Positions 11,543-23,083 are shown, counted from the stretch's first letter. The stretch: 64,000 nucleotides of DNA from Helicoverpa zea (GCF_022581195.2 NC_061470.1:1984001-2048000); one strand, 5' to 3'. Translations and numbers: made by a program. The notes: a model not told the origin generated them from the sequence alone.

Positions 11543-11690
11543 CAATGCAGGGCACAGACCTCTTCTCATCCCCAGCGGGGCCCAACTGGACCCAGGTCTG
11601 TCGGGGCTGCAGGATTGTTCGAAAGAGCTAACGCGGCCCTGGTACATAAAAGGCCTACGACGGAATAGGATACACCCATAGAAGTCATTC
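11543..11690 (+). mobile_element. R1-type LINE 3' tail fragment
   Basis: CCCCAGCGGGGCCCA, then GGGGCTGCAGG, TTCGAAAGAG, and GCGGCCCTGGTACATAAAAG match the 3'UTR of the LINE ending near 41725. It is a 5'-truncated dead copy in the SNM1A 3'UTR intron. Confidence 0.7.
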
Positions 11691-11778
11691 GAAAAATTCC
11701 CATCGGAAAAAAGGCCTCTTCTCATAGAGAGAAGGAATAAGCGCTAAACACCACGTGCGCGAGAGGATTGCTGATTTT

Positions 11779-11932
11779 ATGGCGCATCCACACATGCCCG
11801 GCGGCACGGAGTACGCCGGCGGTACGGAGTGGTATTGTTGTTGCTTTACCGCCGGCAACCGCCGGTAAAGCCGGCGGCCTGCATTCAGCGGCAAGGCGGT
11901 CTGAAACCCGGCGGCATGTGTGGATGCGCCAT
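11779..11932. mobile_element. Short GC-rich foldback element
   Basis: The termini ATGGCGCATCCACACATGCC are perfect inverted repeats (20 bp), followed by GC-rich CCGGCGG-type sequence on both arms. In architecture and GC-rich content it resembles the hairpin at 61035-61198, whose ends read GGTGTCTACACACC. Confidence 0.75.
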
Positions 11933-11984
11933 GAGACTTTCAAGGTTTCCTTACTTACCTACTTTTAGAATTTTCCTTCAATCA

Positions 11985-12185
11985 TCATCTCTCGAGCCTT
12001 TTTCAACTATGTTGGGGTCAGTTTCCAGTCTTACCAGATGCATCTGAGAACCAATGTTTTACAAAACTACTGCTTATGCTCCTCCTTACTACCTCCTTAA
12101 CCCGGACTAACAGATATTCATTGGTAAGAATGGTTGTCAGACTTTCTCGCTTCTGCACAAAACGATTGCTAAAGATGTTCAAATG
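11985..12185 (-). repeat. SINE-like interspersed repeat (diverged copy)
   Basis: Same family and orientation as the copy at 2054. TTGGGGTCAGTTTCCAGTCT is present. The middle is decayed. Confidence 0.6.
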
Positions 12186-13040
12186 ATAACCTGTCCTCTT
12201 AAGGCGAGGAAGTGGTCAACAATAATTCCATAACCGGCACGCGCATCTAAGGCGCCAAAAGGGGTCGGAGCGTCTGAGCGGGGCGAGGATAACAATACGC
12301 GCGCTAGCTTATAACTAAAAGTCGTAAGCGACAAAATGGTTTTGTAATTTTAATATTTAGAAATGATAATTTAATAAAAATTCCTACTACCATTTTAAAG
12401 AGTATGTATATACTCAACTACTAAAAAAGTTAAGAGGCTTAAATCGGTCCCGTTTGCCCATAATATGTGAATCTCTTTTTAAAAAGAGGTATGTTTGATA
12501 TATTTTTCTCTGTTATAAAAGTTACCTAATCATGTTTCTACAACTAACAAAATAAGGCTTATATCATGAACTTTCAGGTAACCAAGTTGTATTTTGATCC
12601 GTTTTGTATTTACTGAGAAAAATTGACATCCTTGGCGCCAAAAATTCCAATTCGTCCTCTTAAACCTAGTTATGTTCGGACCGGGTTTTCTCTCCAAAGT
12701 TCTGTTCTCCAGTCTTCTTCATAGTTTTTTTTTTTCAAAGTTGAGTTGTTAATTTTTATAGTTTCACGTGCCTCCCAAAACAGGAAACACCTATAAACAA
12801 TGGTCAACCATCCCCCTCACCAACCTCGTCAAGCATTAACCTTGTTACTGAGCCACGTGAGATTTTGTTAATGGTAAAATTTGTGGTTAATAACAATATT
12901 GTTTTTCTTTCAGATGTGTCTTGTATGATATTACACTAAGCTGCCATTTCTTCACCAGTCTGTGATTTTTTGATATGATATTGTATACTAGGTTACTATT
13001 TATAAAACGTTGATTGATTTCTATTAAAAAACGATTTGAA

Positions 13041-13930
13041 TAAGCTTCGTTTGTTTTTTTTAATACCTACAATATGTTAAGAAAATTTTGTCTGACTCGT
13101 GATGATATTGTTAGATCTATATTTTCTATCCGGATACGGGAAGTAGTTTCCACAGGACGCGGGTGATACCGCAGTATAAAACTAATATTTAAATATAGTG
13201 GCGTAATTAACTAATTATGGCAACACCAATGTATCACCGTGTGGTAAGGCACTTGTCTCACCGTCAACGATTAACGAGTAGAGCTAGAACTAGAAACGAG
13301 TTAGCGAGACGCGGGGAGCGAGTGCGTAGTTCCGATATTTGTGTAGCTCGGCTATAAGCGAGTGCGCGAGTTAGGCGGGCGATTACTCGCAGAATTCATC
13401 GTCATCGTCGTCTGAACTAGATAACAATGATAATTCAAATGATTTTTCGATATTCATAGTAAATAAAAAAAAACGCGTACTTCTAGATACGCACTGTAGA
13501 GAAATGACCACTGGTTGCTCACTCGGCGTGAGTTCTAATCGTTTGGCGAGTGTTATCTTTCATAGCTTTTGTCGCTCAGTGACAAACTAGTGAAGCGAGT
13601 GCTCGCCGGCAGTGTGAACAGTTAGCGATCAACTATTTGTATATGCATCTCTTTTGTTCACTTGGAAAGTACTTATATCTATTGTACGTTTCTTGAGTGA
13701 GGAAATAGTCGATAGTTAGTCGTTTTTTCGTCGTTGGTGGGACAATTGTCTTATGCGGGTGAGGCAAAACCATAGGGCAAAACAGCTAGTATTTAAATAT
13801 AGTGACGTAATGAAGAACTCATTATGGCAACACCAACGATTGTAACGTGTTTTAAGATGGGTAAAACTTTGAGGAAAAGTTACTATAGGTATATGAAATA
13901 AAACACCAAATTAATCTAGTGCACAATATA
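13041..13930. other. Intergenic repeats between SNM1A and GNS
   Basis: No gene is seen. ATTTAAATATAGTGGCGTAA with TTATGGCAACACCAA (13188-13245) recurs at 13790-13845, so about 55 bp of similar sequence brackets a GC-richer block of 540 bp. A third relative lies near 19575 in a GNS intron. The bracketed block has several GCGAGTG/CTCGC words. This looks like an interspersed element flanked by duplicated sequence. Confidence 0.5.
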
Positions 13931-16900
13931 TTAAGTTAGACTCAGTGACTGCGTCAGTGCGCACGTGTCGCCGGCACACTGCAGCAGGCGCGACAGCGCG
14001 CGGCTGTACCACGCGCGCACCGCCGGCAGCGTGCGGGGCAGCGCGTTGTGCAGCTCGTGCACGTCGCGGGATAAGTCGTAGATTTCCACGAAATTCTGTA
14101 AAAACGAAACAGGTGTTAGAATTCGTATAATATAAAGACAGGTTAATGGGCAGAGTTCATATTTGCCCTAAAATACATATATCCCTACATAGATTGCCTG
14201 GAATATACCATTGAAATTCACGGTAACCACTTAACTCATGATTAATAGAGTGGGAAAGAAATTACGAAAACAGATATGGTGCATGGACTTTAGTCATTTC
14301 ATGAATTATTTCAAAGTCGGAATCTTTTTTTACTCAGGCAAGTCCGGGCATATGTGACATAAAGGGAACCTTAAGTAAATACCTATTAAAACCTTCACGG
14401 GTAGGTACAGAGTTTTCTTAATATATTGTATGCAGAATTGGAATGAACGTAAAAAAAAAAACTGGGATAGATAAAGGAAGACAAGAAAATTATAAAGTCA
14501 GTAGTAACCTCATAATCAGCGAACTCGCAGTATTTCATGTTAGTCCGCGTGTCGAAGTGTCGCACACACGCGTACGAGTTGTTGCGAGCGTCCTGACATT
14601 TGCACTCGTATTGTGGGTAACATTCCTGCGAATATAGATAGGTAATGTAATTTTCTAATTCAAACAACTTGCATTGTATAATTTTCTCGAAGTCAAATAT
14701 TATAAACACAACTGTTTTGAAAAGAGTGTCTGTGTCTATGGAGTCCTTCTCCAAAAGACCTTGTAACCATGGACCTAGTTCTTGATGTTTCGTAAGCACC
14801 TGTTGTAGGTCTATATGAAAAAAATTCGGTGTTTATTTATGTAAATATGTGTATATTTGTACATTGAAAAAAAATGAAAGAAAAACCCTTGACTTTATAC
14901 AAATCCATACTCACAGCTAATCGACTGGCGTCGTATTTCCAAGGACACGCATCGTCGACGGAGCCGTAACGACCTTCACCGTGGTACTCCACCAACATGT
15001 ATCTGCACAACCATATTATTATTAGGTACACGGATAAAATAATGAGGAAAGTGTTTCATAAGAAATTCGATTGTAAAAATCATAATTTTGATGGCCGGAT
15101 ACTAGGACTGAAATACAAAAACATAAAGGTCATGTTAGCAAAAGCGGTCATAACACAGTGGCTATAAAGTGTAGTAGGGAATTTAACATCAAAATAAAGA
15201 TTTGGAGGTAAAAAGTAAATGTTTTGCTTGAAGATTTTTTTATTGTGGAGTTAAACACATACTGTTACTGTTACAGCCTTTTTATCGTCCCACTGCTGGG
15301 CACAGGCCTCCTCTCACATGGAGAAGGAGTTAAACATATAAGTATGCAATTGCCAGGATGGGATTTTAGCTTAATAAAGATACTTAAAGTCTCAAACTTA
15401 CCTGTCACTCTTCCCGTTTCCATTCAAATCAATAGGCCGTCCATCCATATGCGCTGGGGGCGTTAACCCAGCCATCTTCAGTATAGTGGGGGCGATATCT
15501 ATGTTCAGCACCGGCTCTGTGCTTGAGGAGTTGGGGGCGATGCCCGGCCCCCGGATAACGAGGGGCACTTTGATGTCAGACTCGTAGGGTTGGCGTTTGT
15601 CGTATACTTGGGAGAATTGACCTGGGGAGTGAAAATTGTTCTTTTAAATCAAATTCAAACTCAAATAGGCCTATATTTTTTTTCCTAAGTAAGTTGCACG
15701 GTTCCAACGAGTGTATCATGAGTAATAGAATTGATAATGTACAAAAATTCAGTAACAATTTAATTATATCCCACTCTATATATTTTTTGTTGTGGCACTA
15801 CCAGTTCAATATGGCATTAGGTTTTCACCATCTTGAATTTAGATTACAATCAGATTTTTAATGACAGAAGCAAAAAAATAAAGAGTCGATTGGCGTTGTA
15901 ATGTAATGTATACCTAAAGAGCAATACAATTAAGCCCATATTTGAACCTAATATTATTTTTACCGAGTGGAAGAGGAATGTCGCCAACCACTCACTTACG
16001 TACTGCTTGACTAGACCAACTCACCCACATGATATCCGTTATTAGACGTGTACAGTACATAAGTGTCTGCCAGCACGTTCTGCTTGTCTAACGCGGCTAC
16101 CACGTCGGCCACCATCTCGTCTACTGCCAGTAGACTCTCATAACGAGACCGGTAGCTATATATTATATCTAACCTATAGACCATCTCACCCACATAACAT
16201 CGCGTGTCTGGGGAGTTTGTTCCACCACTTCTTCTTCCCAGCAAAAACACATAGGAAGTGGTGAAGGGCGGGCGTTTTGGGGGCTGTCTTTTGTAGATTT
16301 GACGTTCAAAAAGTGTTGATTTTCAGCCTACTTTGAATAAATGACTTTTGATTTTGTAAGAATGGACCAACTCATCCATATAGCAAATGTGTCGGATAGA
16401 CCAACTCACTTCATATATCATGTTTAACAGACCGACTCACCCACACATAGACCAACTCACCCACATGATATCCGTTATCAGACGTGAACAGTACATAAGT
16501 GTCTGCTAACACGTTCTGCTTGTCTAACGCGGCTACCACGTCGGCCACCATCTCGTCTACTGACAGTAGACTCTCCCAACGTGACCGGTAGCTATATATT
16601 ACATCTAGCCTATAGACCAAATCACCCACATAATAACATGTGTAACAATGGACCAACTCATCCATATAGCACGCGTGTCAGATAGACCAACTCACCCATA
16701 TTCACGTGTCTAAGATATAGATCAACTCACCTTCATATATCATGTTTAACAGACCAGCTCACCCACACATAGTCCAACTCACCCACACATAGACCAACTC
16801 ACCCACACATAGTCCAGCTCACCCACACATAGTCCAGCTCACCCACACATAGTCCAGCTCACCCACACATAGTCCAGCTCACCTACAAATAGACCAACTC

Positions 16901-19900
16901 ACCCACATGATATCCGTTATCAGACGTGAACAGTACATAAGTGTCTGCCAGCACGTTCTGCTTGTCTAACGCGGCTACCACGTCGGCCACCATCTCGTCT
17001 ACTGCCAGTAGACTCTCCCAACGTGAGCGGTAGCTATATATTATATCTAACCTATAGACCATCTCACCAACATAACATCACTTGTAATAATGGACCAACT
17101 TATTCACATATCACGCGTTTCAGATAGACCAACCCACTCATATTCACGTGTCTAAGATATAGACCAACTCACCTTCATATATAATGTTTAACAGACCAAC
17201 TCACCCACAAATAGACCGACTCACCCACAAATAGACCGACTCACCCACAAACAGACCAACTCACCCATATGATATCCGTTATCAGACGTGTACAGTACAT
17301 AAGTGTCTGCCAGCACGTTCTGCTTGTCTAACGCGGCTACCACGTCGGCCACCATCTCGTCTACTGCCAGTAGACTCTCCCAACGTGAACTGTAGCTATA
17401 TATTACATCTAGCCTATAGACAAACTCACCCACGTAACATCACGTATAAGAATGGACCAACTCATTCACATAGCACGCGTGTCAGATAGACCAACTCACT
17501 CACACAGCAAATAACTGAGACAGACCAAGTCACCCATATAGCTTGTGTTTCAAGTAGACCAAATCACTTACAAATAGACCAACTCACCTACAAATAGACC
17601 AACTCACTTACAAATAGACCAACTCACCCACAAACAGACCAACTCACCCACATGATATCCGTTATCAGACGTGAACAGTACATAAGTGTCTGCCAACACA
17701 TTCTGCTTGTCTAACGCGGCTACCACGTCGGCCACCATCTCGTCTACTGACAGTAGACTCTCCCAACGAGACCGGTAGACTCGGTCCAGTTCTGGGAGCA
17801 TGGTATCGGGTAGAGGGGAGGGCGGCATGCGTAGGAGCCAGTGTTTGTCCTACAAAAATGAAAAAAGGGTAAGAAAACTTTATTTAAGTGATTATCTTGG
17901 AGGTGAAGTCTAATAACTAAACTTTAATGAAAAGTTCCAGAGTTTTTACTTTGACGGCATTATGACTTCATCATCAGATCAGTTATAGGTTGAAATAAAT
18001 TTAAAATTTTAAGCTGAATCCCATGTCCAGCTTCATTTGAATTTCAGTTCCATCTAAATCCTTGATAGGTCTTGAAAATTTTCTTAACGTTACTTTTTTA
18101 TTTAACGGATTAAAACGATAAAAAGTACCGGTGTAGGTATACAGACTAATTATAAGAGAATAAAGATTTTTTCTTCCACCGGATACTCCTTTATCTTTTC
18201 TTGCATAAATACATCCCACATTTTTCAGCAATTGTAAGCTACAAAAATATATAATTAAATAATAAAATACCTCAGCTTTAACATTGAAGTTGGGCCCCCT
18301 CACAGCAGTCACATTCCGGTACGAGCCGGTATGTCTGGGCGCGGGGGTGAAGGGCTGGTGCGGTGCGGGGGGAGCCAGCACCATGAGGAATGGTGTGTCT
18401 TCAGTCTGAGACTCTATGAACGTCACGCTTAGGTCGCGCTGTAAAGGAAAGTGGGCTTTATTTGTATGGACATAAGGTTTGTAAAGTCACGCTGTGAAGG
18501 AAAGTAGACTTTATTTGTATGCGAACAAGGTTTGTAATTGCTTAGAGTAGTGAAGTAGTGAGGCTCTAGGAAGGTCACGCGGTGAAGGATAATGGACTTT
18601 ATTTGTATTACATGAGGTTCGTTATTGTTTAGAGTAGTGTAGGGAGACTGTGAAGGTCGCGTTGTGAAGGAAAATGGACTTCATTTTTAAGGATATAAGG
18701 TTTGTAATCGTAGTGTAGTAGTGAGACTATAAAGATCACGTTTAGGTCGCGCTGTGAAGGAAAGTAGTCTTTATTTGTATGGGAACAAGGTTTCAATTAT
18801 TTACAGTAGTGTAGAGTACCTAGGTAGTACGGGAATGAAGAAGGGTAAATAAAAATTTTGGCGTTTTCACACTAGCGCATTCTTGACGCGCTTAGAAAAA
18901 CCAAGTGAAACAAACGATCAATCTGTCGGTCGGAAAATCTGCTAGTGTAAAAGTTTGATTAAATGATTTTTGGTTTTTAAATAGGTATCTAAAGAGTGCT
19001 ACTCACAATAACATCAGTAAGGTACTGGTCAGTAGAAGCAGTGGGCACTCCATTATTAGATATAGTATAGTTGTAGTAGACTGAGTTGCCGACCAGCCCG
19101 CGCCACTCCGACCAGCCGGGGGGCACGGCTTCGGGACCGCCGGCTTCTACGGCGCCGTACTGGAAATGTAATATTTTCGGTATTTATTTATTGGTATGTC
19201 TCACTACCCGTTCCCCGCGGTTGCACCCTGGGGGAACTTAGCCCACCAGTGAAAAATTTAGCCTTTAGACTACGAACAAACAAAAAAAAAAATGTTGGTC
19301 AGTGGGTCGTCTTATGTTGCATCTTTAGTGTATCAGTGTGTAGCATTGATGACTTTTACAACTAGGTATTTATATTAGTTGCACTACCTACCTTTTAATG
19401 ATATTTTTATACATACAGTCCCACTGCCATATTCGGCTACAGCGATTGCTAACTACTCCGATTTTATATGGGATCTAGGATGTTCATCTCGTTGGTGTTC
19501 TCTCTTCATTATTTTTAGAGATAAATAAATAAACCTTTTTTCGTTAATCGATCAGTAATTTTTAGGTAGGTAAATAAAGTGATGTAATAAAGAACCAAGC
19601 ATAGCAACACCAAAAAGTGTTACCAACTAACAAAAACAACTTACCTCATTCAAATACTTGCCAGCGTAAAAAGTCTTATATCCAGCCTCTTTGAGCAAAT
19701 AGTTGAAGGTTTCCTTCTGCAAGGTGTTACGCCAGTAATGCCCATAACAGCCTCCACGCATGCTGTTGTTTACAGTCATATGATTGTGGACGTAAAGGCC
19801 TGTCAGCAAACTCGCTCGGCTTGGACAGCATATCGGGGATGTCACATACTGAAAGTTTTAGTTTTTAGTTACTTGGGTCAACTTCTCTTTGGTCTGGTCT

Positions 19901-20589
19901 CAGGTTGGTAACTATCACAATGCAACTAACTTGGCTTCTCTTTTCAAAATTATGTACCTATTCTTATCGACGATGATCAATTCAAAAGATCATTTGCCCG
20001 TTAGTAATCTAAATGTTTTGGAGCTGTCTATAGGTTTTTCTATTATGATACTGAATTTGTGAGGCCACCAACCTACGGTATACCTAGCCATATTATCAAT
20101 GCCCTCCAGAGCTTTATTGCTTAAGAATTTATTGGCACTTAAACCGATGGTTATGAACATTTTATTACGCTGTGCACATTGGTGACCTAGCAAATAGAAA
20201 AACTATGAAGTAGTAGTATTTCCACATCATTTTATTTCGAAGATTTACTATCAGGATTGTGTAATAAACACCCATTTATATGCGTAAGGTGGACGACCTA
20301 ACGTTATTGATATGAGTTTCAATTAATTTAAGCAAACTTACCGAATTAGCGAAAGTGACGCCCTCATTCCCAATAAACCGCCTCACATTCGCCATAGGCG
20401 TCTGAAATAATAAATAAATAAAACAACACAATATTCCTAATTCATTTATTTGCACATCTCTATCACTGTACTAACCATACCACCCAAAACTACATCTTGA
20501 TCATCCGTCAACACCAAAACGATATTCGGCCTCTTTTGCTGACAAACACTGGCTCCAAAGAGACAAAATAACAATAAATAATTTAACAT
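13931..20589 (-). CDS. GNS: N-acetylglucosamine-6-sulfatase (lysosomal, GNS type)
   Basis: Sulfatase that in this family removes 6-O-sulfate from N-acetylglucosamine during lysosomal heparan and keratan sulfate breakdown. Ten exons on the minus strand: 20476-20589, 20342-20401, 19645-19848, 19007-19159, 18271-18438, 17648-17849, 15402-15621, 14915-15002, 14509-14625 and 13931-14095 (TAA 13931-13933). They join in phase to 496 codons, against about 552 in human GNS. Residues 1-16 form a signal peptide. TDDQD (28-32) supplies metal ligands. CCPSR (65-69) is the formylglycine motif, with Cys65 the modified residue. FAGKY-like FYAGKYLNE follows, and SDNG (294-297) is the second metal site. The late exons carry VEYHGEGR and NSYACVR, as in GNS. 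The intron after exon 6 contains four partial copies of that exon, and the intron before exon 5 contains repeats of that exon's acceptor edge. Confidence 0.95.
16025..16160 (-). pseudogene. GNS exon-6 partial copy A (most distal)
   Basis: Duplicates the 3' two-thirds of GNS exon 6 (from YRSR to GYHVG) with the donor GTGAGT preserved. It stays open, but the metal-binding motif reads SNNG instead of SDNG, which would remove a metal-ligand Asp. Upstream there is no pyrimidine tract, and the nearest AG dinucleotides are out of phase with exon 5. Confidence 0.85.
16195..16300. repeat. Interspersed repeat fragment in a GNS intron
   Basis: GGGGAGTTTGTTCCACCACT and CACATAGGAAGTGGTGAA match, in reverse complement, the segment at about 33405-33490 inside the Copia element. 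It is a dispersed short repeat, not coding. Confidence 0.6.
16461..16597 (-). pseudogene. GNS exon-6 partial copy B
   Basis: Open copy with SDNG and the donor intact. The protein segment ([17 protein letters not shown]) is identical to exon 6 in its core. The exon's first part, from the true acceptor to the VYRSR segment, is missing. Confidence 0.85.
16735..16902. repeat. 20-bp minisatellite made from the exon-6 donor region
   Basis: The unit CACCCACACATAGTCCAGCT is repeated about seven times. Related units fill 17180-17264 and 17560-17647. Its complement contains TGTGGGTGAGTTGG, the exon-6 end plus its 5' splice site, so the intron is studded with decoy donors. Confidence 0.85.
16903..17040 (-). 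pseudogene. GNS exon-6 partial copy C
   Basis: Open copy with SDNG and the GTGAGT donor. It differs from exon 6 by SLLAVDEM against SLLSVDEM. It is preceded and followed by the 20-bp donor-derived minisatellite. Confidence 0.85.
17265..17402 (-). pseudogene. GNS exon-6 partial copy D
   Basis: Open copy with SDNG. The arginine of YRSR is changed (YSSRWES), and the last bases before the donor read CATATGG rather than CATGTGG. It is nearest to the functional exon 6. Confidence 0.85.
18439..18830. repeat. Tandem copies of the GNS exon-5 acceptor edge
   Basis: On the minus strand the real acceptor reads CTTTACAG|CGCGACCTAAGCGT. Upstream in the same intron four diverged copies occur at roughly 18485, 18570, 18650 and 18740, each with TTCCTTCAC-type sequence and parts of the exon start. 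The 18740 copy keeps CACAG|CGCGACCTAAACGTGA. Units are 75-100 bp long. Confidence 0.8.
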
Positions 20590-20647
20590 CTTGCTTTATT
20601 GTAAACTTATTAAACTTATTGAGAGAAATTATTGGAATTTTTGCTGT
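20590..20647 (-). promoter_or_regulatory. 58-bp TOM6-like 3'UTR / GNS 5'UTR overlap with AATAAA
   Basis: The minus strand holds the whole spacer between two same-strand genes. ACAATAAAG sits just before the GNS start codon. It can act as the poly(A) signal of the upstream gene, with cleavage inside GNS exon 1. GNS must therefore be transcribed from a promoter inside the upstream gene, or share its transcript. Confidence 0.5.
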
Positions 20648-22442
20648 TTATTGTGGCATGGCGGGCATTATTTCTAGGCCTGCGCACTCGCTCGCGATCA
20701 CTACGCCGATTGCGAATACACCCACGCTCTTCACAAGTGACCTGAAGATAAAAAAATAATGTTTGAGTACAGATAAAAAATAAGTCAGTGAACTTTTTTA
20801 TATTTTTTTTGGCGCTAAGTATCTTGTTTGGTCACCTTTAGGGGGTAATAAACTGCTAAAATTATGAGCGTAAAGATTCTTATCTCAAGATATTTTGGTA
20901 TTTTTTTTCTTTTTGGGAGCTTATTTTTATTATTGAAATTGTTATTCTTTGAACTATTTATTGGAAATAACGTTTTTTTAGGTAATCTAGAAAACTTTTC
21001 CTGCCCCCATCCTTATTTTGTATAGGGTAGGCAGCATGTTAATTAATAAGTGTGTTAAAAATGTAGCTTCTAGTTATATCAAATCACCATTTATGGCATT
21101 TTTTATGTAGAATATACTTTAGCCTTATATTTTGTGCAAAAAGTTATGTACAAATTATTATTTTTGTTTTACTTTTTTACTGTTTTTTTGCTGCTAGTAC
21201 ATAATACATACAATTTAGTCTGTTTATAAAACAATTACAGATAAACTTATCGGTGAGTGATAAACTGGTCAGTTAAATGTGCTGTTGTATTTATAAAGCT
21301 GTTACTGTAAATAAATACAGTACAGCATTACAATAATATGTATAGTATATAACATAATTAACAAGAGAGTTGAGTAAATAATTTGAATCATGCAATTATT
21401 TATGTGCCTGTAGATATATTATGTAGATATACTTTATTAGGTACACCAATTGTTACATTTTGGATCTTAAGTCTAATTATAGTAGGTGACATAATGGGCG
21501 GTCTTATCGCTGAGAGCAATCTCTTCCTGACAGCCTTAGGATGGACTGAGACATGAAGGAAAAGATTATACGGTAGGCAGTTAGGCAAAGTGTATACTTG
21601 TTCCTACAATTTGCATGCTTGCCTGTACGTCTCAAAGTTAATGGTCATTTTTGTTCTAGTAGATGTTTGTGTGAAAGTTTTGCAAAAGCATGTTTACAAA
21701 TTATGTTCCTGCTGTATAATGTGTAGAAGAGCTGATTATTATTAACTGCAACATTTTAAAATACCCTTTTGTTTGATAGATATATCTACATATTTACTTA
21801 CACAAATATGAATTGATATCTTAACACTCATCCAATACAAATAAATACAGTAAAGATTAAATAAGAATGAGTGAGCAGGGAAGATTTTCTGTTTCATTTG
21901 CTCAATACTTGTTCAACTTATTGAAAGTTGTAGAACTTTGAATACTAAGTTTTAGTCAGTATCAATCAGCTTTTATACAAAGTTTGCCCAGGAATATAAA
22001 ATTCTTAATAATTGATTGAGCTGATAAAACTGCATATTGTTATTAATTTGCTATGATTTACAAGTTTAACTTTGACTTAAGATTTGCAATACTTGTATAG
22101 TAGGCATATACTCGAGCTCAAGCTTAGCAAGTATACAAATACAATGGACAGTTAAAACTGAATAGAAAATGATTCTGTTTAGAATTGTTCATGAAACAAT
22201 TATTTTTTTAATAATAGTATATATTCGGGCCCCTAAGACGACCCACTGTCCAAATATTCTATGGATTTTATTTAGAACTTGTAAACTAGGTCTGGCGTTT
22301 TCATAATGCAATAAATGAATCTTAATCAAAAGTTTACATAGCACGCAATACCACATTTTGAAAAAGAGGTTATAATTACTCACCACTTGAAAGGATCGTA
22401 ATAAAAATCTTTAACAAATGGAATGACACCTTTTTTGCCCAT
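20648..22442 (-). CDS. TOMM6: TOM6-like subunit of the mitochondrial outer-membrane translocase
   Basis: Exon 1 is 22384-22442 (ATG 22442-22440, donor GTGAGT) and exon 2 is 20648-20741 (acceptor CTTCAG, TAA 20648-20650). They join in phase to a 50-residue protein: a short, basic and aromatic N-terminus (DFYYDPFKW), then one hydrophobic segment (VGVFAIGVVIA) and a short tail ending PAMPQ. In TOM6 proteins a short segment precedes one outer-membrane helix, and vertebrate TOMM6 has a similar LGLFAAGVWLA helix and a short proline-rich tail. The 1.6-kb intron shows no further exon. The stop is 58 bp from the GNS start, and an AATAAA lies 9 bp before the GNS ATG. The assignment rests on length, topology and limited similarity. 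Confidence 0.7.
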
Positions 22443-22639
22443 TATATGTTTTGTTAAATATATGCTTTTATAAAATTTAACGCAGGTACACGTTAAATTC
22501 TTCAGTAATAAGAAAAATCGATAAACTCTTGAGAGTTTCAAAAATTCAAAGATCACGAAATAAAATGACAGTGACACTGACAGAAACGCGACAGTTGTAT
22601 TTTGTGTTGCAACCCTTCAAAAAAGGAATCAGTAATATT

Positions 22640-22970
22640 TGAAAAGGCACGATCGATCGAAAAAATCTATACCATAATAATATTATAATGCTGATGAGAA
22701 AGAGAAACAAATAAAGTATCTCGACTTAGCGCACGAGGTTGTCGCCATGTGGAGTGTCGACACGGCTGTTGTTGTGCCGATTGTCGTTACGGCCAATGGT
22801 TTAATAGCCAAGAGCCTCGACGAACACCTCAGGAGGCTCTCGTTGGGCGGCTGGATCACGGGACTGATTCAGAAGGCAGTACTCCTTGATACGGCACATA
22901 TTGTGAGGAGGTTTCTGTCTCTGGGACCCTAACCACCGGTACCTTGGACCCTGTGCCCGATATCGGTGGC
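22640..22970 (+). mobile_element. Non-LTR retrotransposon, C-terminal fragment of the reverse-transcriptase polyprotein
   Basis: The frame running through the ATG at 22747 is open upstream to about 22690 and ends with TAA at 22930. Its pattern (LAHEVVAMW, then VVVPIVVTANGLIAKSL, then LLDTAHIVRRFL) is the typical end of insect LINE ORF2 products, where residues such as MW...VVPIV..A.GLI.K.L are conserved. An AT-rich tail with AATAAATAAATGA follows to about 23050. The copy is 5'-truncated and dead. Confidence 0.75.
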
Positions 22971-23083
22971 AACCTATTTTTTATATTTTTAAATGTTTTT
23001 TATTTTTATATTTAATATTTAAAAATGTAAATTATATGTTTGAAAATAAATAAATGACGATTATAATGCTGATAATTAGTACT

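Larger units (their letters stand above)
11495..13040 (+). other. DCLRE1A: 3'UTR of the SNM1A gene, interrupted by an intron
   Basis: Seven bases after the stop there is a donor (AG|GTGAGC, exon end 11501). A pyrimidine-rich acceptor ending in CAG precedes a short terminal exon beginning at 12914. ATTAAA at about 13023, followed by a T-rich stretch, is a plausible polyadenylation site. A 3'UTR intron would place the stop upstream of an exon junction, but only about 7 nt upstream, too close to trigger nonsense-mediated decay under the usual 50-nt rule. The intron holds repeats at 11543, 11779 and 11985. Confidence 0.5.

Noticed and set aside
14395..14799. 134-codon minus-strand frame as a separate gene
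   Set aside because: It contains GNS exon 9 (14509-14625) with flanking intron read-through.
18001..18426. 141-codon minus-strand frame
   Set aside because: Only its first part is GNS exon 5; the rest is intron after the donor at 18270.
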